Under the pieces are notes generated by a model. That model saw only the letters and a program-made list of their open reading frames with translations, had not been told where the DNA came from and did not search any database. This document shows positions 24,228-37,154 of a stretch of DNA of 64,000 nucleotides, in pieces. Position 1 is the first letter of the stretch. Every line of letters begins with the position of its first letter. The stretch comes from Drosophila miranda (Eukaryota; Arthropoda; Insecta; Diptera; Drosophilidae). The stretch is taken from NCBI RefSeq assembly GCF_003369915.1, contig NC_046675.1, positions 24,676,001 to 24,740,000 of the forward strand, written 5' to 3'. Made by a program: the position numbers and the translations under genes.

Positions 24228-24794
24228 ATAGAAGAGTTGTAGGTTGGATAATTTTTTAACAAATGAGCAAGTGATTTTGCCTCCATTTTATAGGCTGCGA
24301 AACACGTGACATTTAAGCAGCGCAGCGGACTCAAACTTTCTTCTCGCTCTGGCATATCTGTTTCGCTGTCGGTCTCTCTTCCCCCTTTTCATTGGTTCTG
24401 CGCACCATACTTTGTCTATGTGTGTGTGTGTGTGTGTAGGTTTCCGACGTAGCGATGACACCTGCGTCTAGGGATGGACTGTTTCATATCCGCCTGTCTG
24501 TTAATAGGTATTAAAACTAGAAAAAAATAAATATTGAAAGTAAAATAACACTGATATTATATGGTTAGCTATGGTTCCACATTTAAATTATCAACATAGC
24601 CAACTTAAATTATCTCAATACCACATTGAATTAAAAAAACATGAATAAATATATAAAAAAAAAATTTAATTTAATATATTTTATTTATTTTTTGATCTTA
24701 TTATAATTTTTTTGATGGAACCATTATATGTACACTGTGTTGGGAACTGGGACCTGATGTACCTTTTAAAATACCCTGTCTTAATAACTATACT
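24228..24794. other. Unassigned AT-rich DNA right of the transposon
   Basis: No gene seen. A TG run lies at about 24419-24438. A CATCCCTA (minus) match to the core of promoter Motif 7 lies near 24470. The flank becomes extremely AT-rich near 24,640-24,710. Confidence 0.4.
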
Positions 24795-25335
24795 AACGAG
24801 ATAAGGTCTTTATAAATTACGTTTTATCTTCATATAAAATGTACGAAATAGGGTATAAAAATGCCTATACACGCATCATGTCTTCAAATACCAGCAACAT
24901 TGCGACTGTTTTTTTGTTGAACTATTTTGTTTAAGACTTGTTTTAGCCAAAATACAATAAAAGCAAGGTCTAAAAAGTAGCCAATCTTGAAGAAAATTTA
25001 TTCATCAACGGCTTAAAATTATTTGGGCAGAACTAAGGGTTTTAGTTAGCCAGAATTATTCAAGGGAATATAAAAATTGAACAATATGAACGACTATCCT
25101 CTTTCGCTTTTTGTGCTAAAACCTTTTTTTACGCAAAATGCAATAAAAGCAAGTATTTAGAATAAGCCAGTTAGTAGAAAAATTATTTATGAATCGTATA
25201 AAATTATGTGGGCATGGCTAAATGTTCTTTATAGATGGTAATATTCCACGGAATATCAAAATTGAGGAATAGGTATAATAGAACATGAGCTCGTCAGTAT
25301 ATTTACGGTATATTTTTTAAATCGGACGGTATATT
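24795..25335 (+). repeat. Dispersed repeat, copy 1
   Basis: This block is similar over several hundred bases to 37905-38490, including a shared tract around CACGCATCATGTCTTCAAATA and a shared tail GTCAGTATATTTACGG. Related but more diverged sequence occurs at 37155-37745 and, inverted, at 46930-47320. No coding potential or terminal inverted repeat was seen. Its right end merges with the promoter elements of the next gene. It could be a non-autonomous transposon; the family is not identified. Confidence 0.7.
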
Positions 25336-25370
25336 TGATCGATAAGTCCGCGGACTTTTAACATCTCTAG
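25293..25370 (+). promoter_or_regulatory. Motif 6 cluster and Motif 7 core upstream of the PNISR-like gene
   Basis: GTCAGTATATTT at 25293-25304 matches Motif 6 (KTYRGTATWTTT) exactly. Two related CGGTATATTT elements follow within 30 bases. AACATCTCTAGG near 25359-25370 contains the CATCTCTA core of Motif 7. A GATCGATAAG, close to a DRE, lies between. Motif 6/7 combinations mark TATA-less housekeeping promoters in flies. The start codon at 25442 is about 70 bases downstream. Confidence 0.55.
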
Positions 25371-25441
25371 GATCGAAGAAAATTTGTTTCGGGAGAAAAT
25401 TTTGCTAAAAAGTTGCTATATCTGTAGCTATACAATACAGA

Positions 25442-28400
25442 ATGTTTCCCGGTGGAAATGCTAATGCCGATCTTGGCTACAACAAGCGCAACCACAATCA
25501 GTTTATGGCCCAGCTGCCTCCACCGCCCCCGTCTCACTTTGTCCCTGCGGCAACCGTCGCGAATCCCTTGGTGGCGACAGGGCTTCCTCTGACCATCGAC
25601 TGGGCACAGCTCGCCCAGCAATGGATACATATGCGTGACAATACTCCGGCTGGGATCGCTATGCCCATGGCACCACCGCCCACCATTATTGGCAATGTGT
25701 CGGGGTATCAGCAGCAGCAGATGCCGACGCTGCCCGTGAGACCGCCGGCGACCCCCGCGAAGATAACACGTTTTGAGGAGCATGGCGAGGCTGACATGGA
25801 CATGGACGATGACAATGAGCGAGGACATGGTAGTGAAAGGCCCCCCCCCGCTCCTTCGGTTACGCAATCGCAGTGGCTGGGACTTAGCGGAACAGCACCC
25901 AATGCGGCAGTAGCTGCCTTCAGCAATACGGGTGAGTAGACGACTAGAGAGTATTAACTGGCTGGCGGCCTAATGCTTATGTCTCCTTCAGGCAAGCCAC
26001 CGTGGAGCCAGTGGCCTAACAAGACGGGCAATGCCTCTTCCAACCGTACAGCGCATATTCCCTCGTTGCTCAAGCTCAACGTGAGCAATCCCAATCAGCC
26101 GCATCAACAGCTGCAGGCACAGAATCAGAATCAGCAGCAGCCACAGCAACCACCACAAGCACATTCACACCAACATGAGCTGCAGCCGCAGCCAGAGAGC
26201 AGTAGCAGCGGGAACATCAACAGTGCCAGCAGTGAAATTGATGCCAACAAACGGAAAATGTTGCCAGCTTGGATAAGGTAAGGCCGGAAAGAAATAATAT
26301 AAAATAAACAGAAAAACCAAAAGACCACACCTGTCGTCTGCCCCTGCATTACAGAGAGGGTCTGGAGAAAATGGAGCGCGAGAAGCAGCGACAGATGGAA
26401 CGCCAGCATTCCACAGTTGGGGATGCTGAGGTGCTACTCCAAGCTACAAGCAATGTTAAGCAAGTATCTAGCAAATCACTAACAACACCTGTTAATCCAT
26501 TGAACATCGCGAATGTGGTAAGTAAAAGGCAAAGGCATGGCCAGGTTATTATCGACTCTCATTACCACCCACTACCACCGACCAACAAAAGTGTTAAAAG
26601 TGCAACACATACATGCGCTACACCCAATTGGTTGCACACAAACGATACCGATACTGAAAAAACTGACTAAAAGACAGACAATTTGCAAAGGCATGGAATG
26701 CTGGGAACACATGAAATTTAACATGAACTTGAACATTCAGGCCAGCGACAGCGAAGATTCCAATACTGGGGAGGAGGAGGCGGCGCACGCAAAAGCATCA
26801 GTGGAACCGAAAATACTCGTAGGTAAAGATATATTGAATAAGGCTGGCTACAGAAGAAGCAGCAGCAGCAGCGGTGATAATGAACAGGAGGTGGAGAATG
26901 AGGAGTCGGACAACAAATCCAAGTCTCTGGAGGATGCGGAAAAGGCAGACGGTGTGACAGGTGCAACAGAAGCTCCTGGCAATGGTAAAAACTACGAAGA
27001 AAGACTCGCGGATCTGGTAGGCATTCACTATTTGACTCGGATGTATGCGCTCAGCCAGGCAATGAAATGTGATCTATAATAATACGAATCCTATGTGGGG
27101 TTCCCACATTGCACATACAGGCACGTGAAGAAGGAGCCTGCACCTCTTTCTAGCCTATTTCTATGCACACATCTTCGTTTCATTCCCTGGCCAATGGCTG
27201 CGCATCCAAGAACATATATACATTACATTAGTCCCGAATGAATCTATAAATACCAAATCTATAGATGCTTTTGGTGCGTCGCACATTAACCGAAATACTG
27301 CTGGAAACGACAAACGAAGAGATTGCAGCCATTGCAGCAGAAACATTAAAAGCGCATCGCGCTAAAGGTACATTATAGACACTTAAGAAACATCTCTTCC
27401 TTCCCCCGAAACCCGATCTCTTCCAGCGTTCAGCTCGCGTGTGTTTTGTTGGTGTGTAAGTAGCTAGAACATAAGATGACGGAAGATCTCTCCATCGAAC
27501 GATCCTTGCTTGGAAGAGAACTCTCCCCCTCTCTCTCTCTTCTTCTCTCTTCCTGACTCGTTAATGAAATCCCTGTGAGATGGCTCGGCGATCGCGTTCT
27601 TGATTTTACGGTTTCTTCAATTATTCTATTGTTATCTTATGTCTCAAATCAAACACAAAACACAAACCAAAATGAATCCCTTGCTGAACAATTTATAATC
27701 GTATTATAAAATATACTATATATATATATGTATGTGTGTAAATCAAAAGCATCATCAGCCCAAGTGATTCGCAAAAGCGCCTTGTCCTCCATTACCGGAA
27801 ATTTGGGTAAGTACACAATATTCACTATGATTATCCCTATGTTTCGTTTTGCACTATTTTCCGTTTTAAAGGTAGCCTGAGTTATGCTTAAAGACCCCAC
27901 CCTCTCCCTCTGTGCAGCCCGTTGTAACGCCCTAAATTTATACTCCCTTTCGCAAAAAAGAATGGTGCTATAATTGGATTCTCTAGCCTATAACTTCCTT
28001 TACTTTGCTACCCCCCAGCCTCCCTTTGGCGCAGTTTGAGGCTTTCGGCTCGAATCAATCCCTCCGTCTATGTCTTTGTCTCTCTGTCTGTCTCTGAAAA
28101 TGATTCCTATATGAATTCTTATTGAAGTATTCCCATAAACTGCGCCCGATTTGCATCGCGATTGTCTCTGGTAGCCACAATTAGCACTTGACTGATTTGA
28201 ATTATAGGTTTAGCAGCCTATGGCGATTCTTCCAGCGAAAGCGATGAGGATGAGGACGATGAGGAAGGCGCGCGCAATGCGGAAGAAGCAAAGAGCGCTG
28301 ATAAAAGCGTCCAACTCAGCGCGGAGGAGTTGAAGGTTAGCTAGAACACTAAAACCGAATCGTCTTATGAACATGGTACTAATTACTCTTATTCCATAGG

Positions 28401-29465
28401 CTCGCATAAGGCGTAGCAAACGAGCATTTGAAAGAGTCATTGATGACATTGAGGATCGTGTGGCCAAGCAGGAGCAGCGCGATGAGCAGACACTGCAGCG
28501 ACATCGCAAGCAGGAACGAGAACGTTCAGATGCTGACAAGGAAAGGCGACGTACCCATAGTCATCCTGAAACGCCTGGGGAGACAACTGCTAAACATCCC
28601 ACAGCCCATGATAAACTGCTCCAGTTTAATGGTTTGTGCATTTGTGTAATTTTATCCACAAAACATTGATTAAATCTCATATTTATTGTGGACAGGCAAA
28701 CGGCCGAGTCGCAAGGAGCGTACCACTCGATTCAGTGACAACAAGGATGGGAAAAACTCAACGGCAAACTACGCCCAAATAGTCGCCACTGCGCCTATGA
28801 GCTCTAGCTCGGTTCTTGCAAAGATGAAGCCGGTCCCCAATTTGGCAACCAATCTGCTACAGATGCCAGAGGCAGTCGCCTGCATGCTGAGTGCTGCAGA
28901 GAAGGCCCTAAACAAGGCCAACAAATCGTCACGAAAGTCAAAGAGCAAGAGACACCAGTCGTCGACATCATCTTCCTCCAGCAGCACGAGTAGCAGTAGC
29001 TCTAACAGCGACAGCGATGACAGCAACAGCATCTCCGGCAGTTCCAAAACTTCCAGCAGTCGCGGCAAGAGCAGCAGCAGCCGGCGGACAACAAGCAGTC
29101 GCCGTGGTCAAAGCGATCATGCCGGCGGTAGCAGCAGCAGTAGTCGGAATAAATACGAGCGCCGTGATCATGAGAGGGAACGAGAGCGACGTCCTCGTCG
29201 TAATCGAACGCATTACATCGGTGGGAGGCGCAACAGCAGTAGCCATCAGCCACATCAACGACGGCCGCGTGAGTCGAGCCACTCTGGCGAGGAGGATGCC
29301 GGCAGCAGCAGCTATCGACGCTCTTCGCGGCACAGCAGCCATGCCAGCAGCTATGATCATGGCAAGCATAGACATCGCTCTAGATCCCGATCGAAATCGC
29401 GTAGCACTCACCACTCCCACTCGTATTCCTCCTCTTCCGCGTCGCAACAGCGCAAGCGCCACTGA
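25442..29465 (+). CDS. PNISR-like arginine/serine-rich nuclear protein
   Basis: Nine exons join in frame: 25442-25931, 25992-26277, 26355-26517, 26741-27016, 27265-27367, 27750-27806, 28208-28335, 28400-28631 and 28696-29465. This gives 834 codons plus stop. The N-terminus has the PNISR/SRrp130-type motif IDWAQLAQQWI (about residues 52-62). KPPWSQWPN and a KMLPAWIREGLEKMEREKQ block then match that family's middle region. A helical LLVRRTLTEILLETTNEEI and an acidic stretch follow. The last exon is Ser/Arg/His-rich with RSRSRSKSRS near the end. PNISR proteins localise to nuclear speckles and associate with splicing factors. Exons 4-7 are supported by phase agreement but not by recognised homology throughout, so small shifts or alternative forms are possible. 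Confidence 0.82.
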
Positions 29466-29735
29466 AAATACAACTACTTACAACTATTATGTAATTGTTA
29501 AATGTCCGTTTTTTGTCTATTTTCTTCTTCAGTTTTAAAAGATTTTAGTTGTCATCAGTTTTTACTCAACCTAATAAAAAGATATTAATCAAGGCTTAAA
29601 ACTATTTGTGGAATTAAACAATATATAATCAACATCTTGTTGGTTACCATATAAAATAAATATTCCTAGACCCGTCAATGCTAATAACTTAATAACTTAA
29701 CTTTTTAATCTTAAAGTAAATCCCCAATTTTGTAT

Positions 29736-31492
29736 TTAATTATGCCTTTTGACCATCTTTGAAAAGGGATCACCGTAGTCGACCTTGCCGAGCTCGTAGT
29801 GGGACATGTTGTTTCGATGAATGGTTAGGCAGGCACCGCTCTTGAAAGTCCACTCACAGACGCCACACTTGTAGATCAGGGGCTTCTCCTGATGGGAATA
29901 CTGTTTTGGCGACGGTGTCAGGGGCTGCGAGGGCGCGGCTTGTGGTTGCTTAAGTCGATCCTCGGAATCTCGTTTCCGCCGCATACGTTCTATGTCCTCA
30001 GCTCGACGATTGTTAACACGAGAATTTAAATAAGGATCGTCAGTGGTACCACCGGCGCTCGGGCTTGCACATGTTGCCATGTGGTGACCTTTTTGATTCC
30101 GATGGACGTTCAGTAGGGAGCCAGAGACAAAACTATCCCCGCATACATCACACTTGTACGGACGCTCGCCCGTGTGACGGCGCATGTGGATCTTCAGGTC
30201 GTTGGATTGCACGAAACTCTTGTCACACTTAACGCAGGCATACGGACGCTGTCCCGTGTGTAGGCGCATGTGTCTGGCCAGCTTGTTCTGGGATATGAAT
30301 TTCTTTGAGCAGATTTTACATTCGCTGGGTCTTTCGCCCGTGTGCTGACGCATGTGTAAGCTGAGATCCTGGCTGCGCGGAAAGGCCTTCTCGCACTGGT
30401 CGCATTTGTACGGATTCTCGCCAGTGTGCCTGCGTATATGGATGGTCAGGCTGGAGGTGGGAAAACTAATGCCACAGTGCGGGCACTCACCACGCTTTGC
30501 GGTGCGTTTCCGCGTGGAGCTGGCAGTTGACTCTGTTGCATCTTTGGCCGCTTCCTCTGGATGGAATGCCTGCATGTGACGACGCAATGTGTCCTGGCGC
30601 TTCAAAATGCGTGGACAGTGCTTGCAAGTCAGCACGCCGCGTCCACTGCTTTCGTTTGCCAGCTCCTGGGCGGCCTCGTCCGCGGTCAGACTGTGGGCAA
30701 CGGCGATGTGACGGGCGAGCGAGTCATTTTTGGCGAATACACGCGGACAAATGGAACACTTAAAGATGAAATTCTGTGAGTGGCTTAGCCGACTGCCCAG
30801 CTGCGAGGGTCGTGACTTTGCCACGGAGGGAGGTTCCTGCTCCTGTTCCTGCTCTTTCTCCTCTTTCACATCCATATTTTCTTCATCCACATTTTGTGTA
30901 ACATCCAAGTCATCGGCCTCAAATGGTATTTCAGTCTCCAATTCTTCTAGATGGTCTGTTTCATAGACCGGCTCAATAATCGCTTTTGCTTCTGAAAACG
31001 GCACTCCCATCACAGCTTCAGCAGCATGCTCCGCATCCGCCGTGACAGACACAGCCATAGCCATCTCCTCATTGTCACAGATGACGGGCAAAAAATCATC
31101 CTGGCTACCCAATTCGAGAACCTCCACATGGATTTCCTCCCGTTCCTTCATCACAGCCACTTGCTGCAGCATGTGCTGTGCGTTTTCCACATCGAGGATA
31201 AAATCATAAGCGGCTATCAAGCGGCGGGTACAATTCTGACACAAGCGGGTCGGCATATCTGCTTCGTTCCAGGTGCACTGGAGTGGAAATTGTTATAGCC
31301 ATTACATCTCAACGCATATAATTCATGTTTCGTGGTTTTTACCTTCACTTTGGAGACTGTTTCCAGCAATTGCCATAACTCAAAGTTTAGCTCATTGTAC
31401 TGAATCTCGTCGTGCAGACACAAGGCGCCCTCGTTTGTCTCCAGACAAACGCGGCAGCTTAAATCAGAAATATGAATAACTTGATTCGGCAT
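29736..31492 (-). CDS. ZAD-type C2H2 zinc-finger protein
   Basis: Two exons, 31492-31343 and 31277-29736, give 563 codons plus stop across a 65-base intron. The N-terminus is a ZAD (zinc-finger-associated) domain with Cys13, Cys16, Cys63 and Cys66. This dimerisation module is typical of insect C2H2 proteins. An acidic linker with EQEQEQE follows. Eight C2H2 fingers come next. Fingers 3-7 are linked by TGE/TGQ-type linkers ([16 protein letters not shown]), and a separate last finger lies near the C-terminus after a Gln/Pro-rich spacer. It probably binds specific DNA sites in the nucleus. I do not recognise the individual fly gene. It is divergent from aurora A. Confidence 0.92.
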
Positions 31493-31933
31493 TATACATC
31501 TAACTGTATTACTATATTTTTATTTTCTACAAATAATTGTTTTTGTCCACAGCTGGCTTAGAGATGGGCGTTAACAGTCACAGTCACGAAATTGTACGAT
31601 ATATAGTCAATGTCTTAATAAAACACTTAAAATCGAATAAGTGGATGGATAAGCTTTATTCTATACCACCAGACAATAGTCTAAAGAGCCATTTATATCC
31701 AATATATACTCAAATAATGATAATAATAGTACGATATAATAATAACAGAAGTGAGGGTTGCAACACTGCTGTTGCCATTCACGACGCCACTCGGACACGC
31801 GCTTCCTAATTCAAATGAACGGCATTTTATTTTCACCAGACAGGCAAAAACGTGAATGTATTTTTACCCAATTGAGTTTTGTATTGTATTAAATTGACCA
31901 AAAGTGTTTATGTATAATAAATTGATTGCAAAC
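31493..31933. promoter_or_regulatory. Divergent promoter region, zinc-finger gene / aurora A
   Basis: 441 bases separate the two start codons. The centre is AT-rich. A GC-richer segment (31750-31810) lies nearer aurora A. No exact Motif 1, DRE or TATA element was found, so the promoter type is unclear. Confidence 0.45.
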
Positions 31934-33330
31934 ATGTCTCATCAGTCCAACAATGTGTTGCGTCCAAAAGAAAATGCCATGGCCAGAAAGCCGGAGGCAG
32001 TCACTGCACTTGGCGTGCAGAAGAAAAATTTGCTGCTGACAAAGAAGGTGGGTCAGGAGACTGCCGTAAATTTTTAATTTATCACTTACGATCACTTTAT
32101 AACATAGTCGACAAGCGAGAATATGGCACCAGGCAGCAAGCTTCTTCCGTCTTCCGTATCAGGCAAAACGGCTACGACAATTGCGCGTCCAGCCAATAAA
32201 ACCGGACCTGGAATTTCCGCCCAAGATGTTATATCGAAATATCCGAAGCCACTTGTGCCCACTGCCAGTACACTAAAGAAAACAACCTCGGAGTTTGTGG
32301 CTCCAGCTCCTGTGACTGAACCCAAAAAGACTAACGCTGACCCTGTGGATAAACCATTAGCCACAGCTACAGCAACAGAAGCCGCTGGATCTGCTGAATC
32401 GACTGCATCCAGCTCTTCAAACAGCACTGACAAAGAGAAAGGCAAGACTGGTGAGTTTTTGGGTGCATCTCTCCTCTTATTACTTTCGTGTAATTGTAAT
32501 TCCAAACAGAAAATCAGCCCCCAAAGCCAAAGAAAACTTGGGAGCTGAACAACTTCGACATTGGCCGTCTACTGGGACGCGGAAAGTTCGGCAATGTGTA
32601 CCTGGCACGCGAAAAGGAGTCCCATTTCGTAGTGGCTTTAAAAGTCCTGTTCAAGCGTCAGATTGGCGAATCCAATGTGGAGCATCAGGTACGCCGGGAG
32701 ATCGAAATACAATCGCATCTGCGCCACCCGCACATTCTTCGCTTATACGCATACTTTCACGACGACGTGCGCATCTACTTGATCCTGGAGTATGCCCCAC
32801 AGGGTACTCTCTTCAATGCGCTGCAGGCTCAGCCGTCAAAGCGCTTCGATGAACGCCAGTCGGCCACCTACATCAAGTCGCTCTGCTCGGCCCTCTTGTA
32901 TCTGCACGAGCGTGACATAATCCATCGCGATATCAAGCCGGAGAATCTCCTGCTGGGCCACAAGGGTGTGCTGAAGATAGCCGATTTTGGGTGGTCAGTT
33001 CACGAACCCAATTCCATGCGCATGACGTTGTGCGGCACTGTGGACTATCTGCCACCGGAAATGGTGCAGGGAAAGCCGCACACAAAGAACGTGGACCTGT
33101 GGAGCCTGGGTGTGCTCTGCTTCGAACTGCTGGTAGGTCATGCCCCATTCTATTCGAAAAACCATGACGAGACCTACAAGAAGATCCTCAAAGTGGAGTA
33201 CAAGCTGCCAGAGCATATTTCCAAGGCGGCCGCTCACTTGATTTCCAAGCTGTTGGTCCTCAATCCTCAGCATCGTCTGCCCCTGGACCAGGTGTTGGCA
33301 CACCCGTGGATTCTGGCGCATACAAAGTGA
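31934..33330 (+). CDS. aurA: Aurora A kinase
   Basis: Three exons, 31934-32047, 32108-32450 and 32510-33330, give 425 codons plus stop. Aurora A is the centrosomal and spindle Ser/Thr kinase that drives centrosome maturation and mitotic entry. The first 160 residues are the non-conserved Ser/Thr/Ala-rich regulatory tail. The kinase domain has the glycine loop GRGKFGNVY (175-183), Lys197, HRDIKPEN (291-298), DFG at 311-313 and the activation-loop Thr at about 325 in RMTLCGT. The substrate-side motif YLPPEM follows. The [15 protein letters not shown] context separates it from most other kinases, and FGWSVH is usual for Auroras. An AATAAAG poly(A) signal lies near 33514. Confidence 0.96.
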
Positions 33331-34136
33331 CATACTCACTTAACGTTTTCTTGTTTCCTTTCATTTATTTTAATTTTGAGTTATTTCCTAGTTCATTTTT
33401 GAGTTTTAGTTGTGTCACGCCGCGTAATATAATTATGGCATTTCAAATTTTCCTCATTTAGCAAGCAACAAGAAAAATTTAACATTTATGCATTTAGTTT
33501 TATTATCATTATCAATAAAGATTGGGGGTGTGTTCCGAATGCTTGTCGTGTCGTGTTTCCCGAATATCTCCTCTTACTTTTCTAAATATTCTCACCATCT
33601 GGTTTTGGGGCAGAGGCAAAAACACAGGAAACATTCCCGCCCAAATGCAGTGTGTGTGGCAAAAGATTTTATCACAGAAAACAAAGAGTATAAAACGTAC
33701 AAGATCTCTGATTGAATGCAAAGCCGAAGCGTGTTTAAATCTGTGATGGAAAATGGTTCATTTAAGAATTTAAGAAATAGAATGCAGCTACATATCTTTG
33801 TGACACATGCGTTTTAAAGCTGAACAGAACACAGTCTTAGTTTTCCGTCTATGGGTATTTTCCTTCGTATTGTAAAAATATAATGATAATGATGAGACTG
33901 AACGTTACTTATGCACTAAGTAGGTCTATTCCTTAGGGCGGCGTGCTGACACTAGAAATCGATTATTCTAGTCTTCAATTATAATACATAATCCGTGTAT
34001 TCGTTGATCCGATTTGAAGGGGAATTCTTCGTGTTTTCTTCCGGAAATTTGTTCAATGCTCTGTTGGAGCAAGACTTAAACATAAAAATGGAGGCCAATC
34101 CCTTGCACAAATGCCGCTTTGAACCTATTTTGACGC
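33331..34136. other. 3' UTRs of convergent aurora A and GOLIM4-like gene
   Basis: No coding sequence supported. AATAAAG near 33514 is the likely aurora A poly(A) signal. The rest is AT-rich and probably includes the 3' UTR of the minus-strand gene ending at 34137. Confidence 0.5.
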
Positions 34137-36059
34137 TTAATTTCTAATGGCTTCGCCTCCCTTTTTACGCGCCACGTTAGAGTAGTCATCCTCTGGAGAG
34201 TTAAAATATTAATTAATTAATTAATTTTGTATAGAAAAATATTTAATTGACTAACCATCTTGATCCTCATCCATGGCATCCTCGAGATGTATGCCCTCGG
34301 CAAACTCTTTCCCTTGGTCGGCCGCTATCTCGTTATTCAAATTGTCCGTATCGAGCAAATGCTGCGGCTGCTTCACAGCCACATCGCCCACGTCATCATC
34401 GTCGTCGCCCTCACCACCGCCGGCTGCTTCGGCCAACTGTTTGACAGCATCATCGGCTGCCGGTCCAGGCCCTGGCGCTGGCAGCTCCCCGTCGAAGAGG
34501 TTTTGCCCGGCTGCAGGCAAATTGAAACTGGGCTCGTTCATGGCATCTTTGACTTCGTGTGCACCCGAGTCCTCAATGGGTTTGGGGGCCACGCCCAAGT
34601 TCTTGTTGTTCTCGAGATCATTCACAACATTAGCATAGCGGTTGTTGTTCTCATTTTTGGGCAGCTCTTCGGCCGCTGTGTCTGCGTCAACTGCATCGTC
34701 CTTGGCTTCCACTTTGTTGTCCTCAAAGTTGTCGGGTATGGGAGCCACATTCTCCGGAAGCTTGCGTTCTGGCTTGCCCGGTGGCAGAGCCAGCGGGGGA
34801 AGTCCGCTACTGCTGCTGCTGAGCCTGGGAGCAACTGAAGCATTCGGAGCATCGCCAGCACTCTTGACAACAGCGCCCGCAGTGCTGCTGCTCTTGCGCG
34901 GAGCACTCAGGGGCGAGACGGGTCCTCCGGCTAGCTGGGGCTCTTCTTGCTGCTGCTTTTCAGTAAGCGATTTGGGTACAATCTGAAAATTTTCGACAGA
35001 GTTTAGTATCAGACTGTGATTGTTGCGCACGGCAAAGGGCAAGAGTGGCAACTGCTCCTGCTGCTGCTCCACCACGCGCTGTTGCGGCTGGATCTGCTCT
35101 ATCACTACATTGCCGCTGCCACCAGTTCGATTAGTTGGAGTGTTAGTATTGTAAGTGGTTTGGTTTTGGTTAGTTGGTAGAAGATTTACCGCGCCGCCAA
35201 TCCTGTAGACGCCTTCACTCACTTGCATTTGCGCGTTAAAGGATTTATCGTTGCGCGGCTTGTCAATGCTGTGCGCCTGCTGCGAGGGACTGGAGTGACG
35301 CGTGGTCGGTGTAATTTCCGCGGGCTTGTTCAACTGCTGTTGAATGCCATTCTGTGCCGGTGTCTCTGCGGGCTGTACTTTTGGTATGTAGTGGCAGTTG
35401 CCTTTGTATTCGGTCAGAGTAGCCTCAAGGGCATGAATCTTGTGCTCCGACTCCCGTTGCAGCCTATCATGCTTCTCCTGAAACGGAAAAGTATTAAAGG
35501 AAGTTTGAACATTCTTGTTTCACTATCACCAACCTTCCATGCGGCAACTTCGTGCTCCTTAGAAGCCTTATCTTTATGAACATCCGCCAACAGTTTTTGC
35601 AGCTTCTGATCGAATGAATTCGTATCTTCGATGTGCTTCTTCTTGCTCTTGACACACTCCCCCTCCAGCTCGGAATATTTGAACTCCAGCAGCTTGTACT
35701 TTTCCAGCTCGCCATCAAACTTTTCCTGCAGGGCACGCTCTGTCTCCTGTTGCTTTTGTATGGACTCCGCTAGTTGATTCTCGTACATCTCCTTTTCCGT
35801 GCGCAGAACACTCATTCTCTTCTCGGCCGTCAGTTTCTCAGCTGTTAAGGCTGCATTTTATTATCAGTTAAAAGACTCTGCTTGAAGCATTTATCTTACA
35901 TTGCATCTGAACGTTCAGGCCCTCCTGAAAGGCTCGGCTCTCGTCCAATTGATGTTGAGACATTTGGTAAATGACAATCATCATGATGAGCACCACGAAC
36001 ATGCTCATCAGAATACAGATGCGAACGCGCCCAGAGCGCGCAAAACGTGTCGAGCTCAT
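34137..36059 (-). CDS. GOLIM4-like type II Golgi membrane protein
   Basis: Four exons, 36059-35900, 35850-35534, 35477-34256 and 34192-34137, give 584 codons plus stop. A short basic N-terminus is followed by one hydrophobic segment (about residues 13-32, with ICILMSMFVVLIMMIVIY), giving a type II topology. A charged coiled coil covers about residues 36-195. The lumenal part is Gln/Pro/Ser-rich and turns strongly acidic near the C-terminus. The junction LTEYKGNCHYIP followed by PAE resembles the end of the coiled coil in vertebrate GOLIM4, which is a Golgi-endosome cycling protein. The GOLM1/CASC4 family is an alternative. The exon 2 acceptor could lie 9 bases further in, removing three residues. 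Confidence 0.7.
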
Positions 36060-36240
36060 TGTGAGTCAATTCGTTGGTTAAATAATTATAATTTTCTATA
36101 TTTTTTGTTAGGGAATGTAGTCTCGCAGTGAAAAAGTTCTGGTGTTGTAAAATTCTTTTGTTGTGATGACACTTAGGGATGACACTATGCACTGCCTGTG
36201 TACGTAACAACTATCGGCTGTAGATAAAATCATATACATA
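36060..36240 (-). promoter_or_regulatory. 5' flank of the GOLIM4-like gene with a Motif 7 core
   Basis: On the minus strand GTCATCCCTAAG (near 36182-36170) contains the CATCCCTA core of promoter Motif 7, about 115 bases upstream of the start codon. No TATA box at a suitable position was seen, which fits a housekeeping promoter. Confidence 0.35.
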
Positions 36241-37154
36241 CGTTCAAAAAGCGGCTTTTGTCGGAATCTTGGCATAAAATAGAATCAAAAGTTTCTCCCT
36301 CTCGCAGAATGGTATATCCAAGTTTTAAAATGAACTGCATACATCTAATTCTTGTATGTGATGACAGCAATAGTTAACACACAAAGGTCGCAGATTTTTC
36401 CAATATTCCGATATATCCGATTAACGTCGCAGTACAAGAGAATCCATAAACATGTTCGAATCTGTAATGGTTTTATGCATGCTTAAAGTACATAGACTTT
36501 ATAAAGCTCTAAGGAATAGTATATCGACTATTTCTTCTTTGACATTCCGCAATCCAAAAACAACGCCACAACAGAGCCTCTTCAGCGGCGCTCGAATTTG
36601 GTTATGAATTTGGGATCGTAAATATGCAATTCTTTATCCAATCCTAAGTCTCACCGGGCTTGCCTTTAAAACAGCTCTAGTAATGTGCGACCTCTTGTTT
36701 TCCTTGTCGTTCGTATATTTGATTGACAGATAAATGATGCGTACATATATGACGTGTTGTATCTACAAGTTTTCTCTTTCTTGTATAATCTGAAGACTTA
36801 TCCAGGGTTTTTAATGGGTCGTCGTGTGGACGTGGATGGTCCATCGCTCAGGACGTTATTCCCAATTAACTTTTCTTGCGGTTTTGCCTGTTAACCTTAC
36901 GGTGTGAGCACTCCCATTTCTTTGTATAAGAAGAATTTAGTTTCATAGGCTCATACCAGCATACTGCTATGGGTTATCCGATACTACATTTAATTCAATA
37001 AAAACCGCTTCCACAGCGGAATTTTTCCAAAAATCTCAACTAACTTTTTATTTTCCATGGCCGCTTTCAAGAAAATGAAATTCTCAAATTATTTTTAAAT
37101 TCAAGGTTTAAAAAAAGAAGAAAAAAAATTCGATGGTTTAAAAAATGTTTGTTT
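36241..37154. other. Intergenic, nothing recognised
   Basis: AT-rich with no open frame beyond chance length and no recognised repeat or RNA gene. Confidence 0.4.

Noticed and set aside
24228-24260. GAGTTGTAGGTTGGATAA, reminiscent of let-7
   Set aside because: It differs from the let-7 mature sequence in the seed and shows no hairpin by eye. No microRNA is called.
28968-29462. Long minus-strand Ala-rich frame opposite the RS domain
   Set aside because: It is the complement of the Ser/Arg repeat codons in the PNISR-like gene and has no independent support.
31217-31342. Continuation of the zinc-finger first exon without splicing
   Set aside because: Read-through gives a non-ZAD tail. Splicing at 31343/31277 restores the second Cys pair of the ZAD domain, so the spliced model is preferred.
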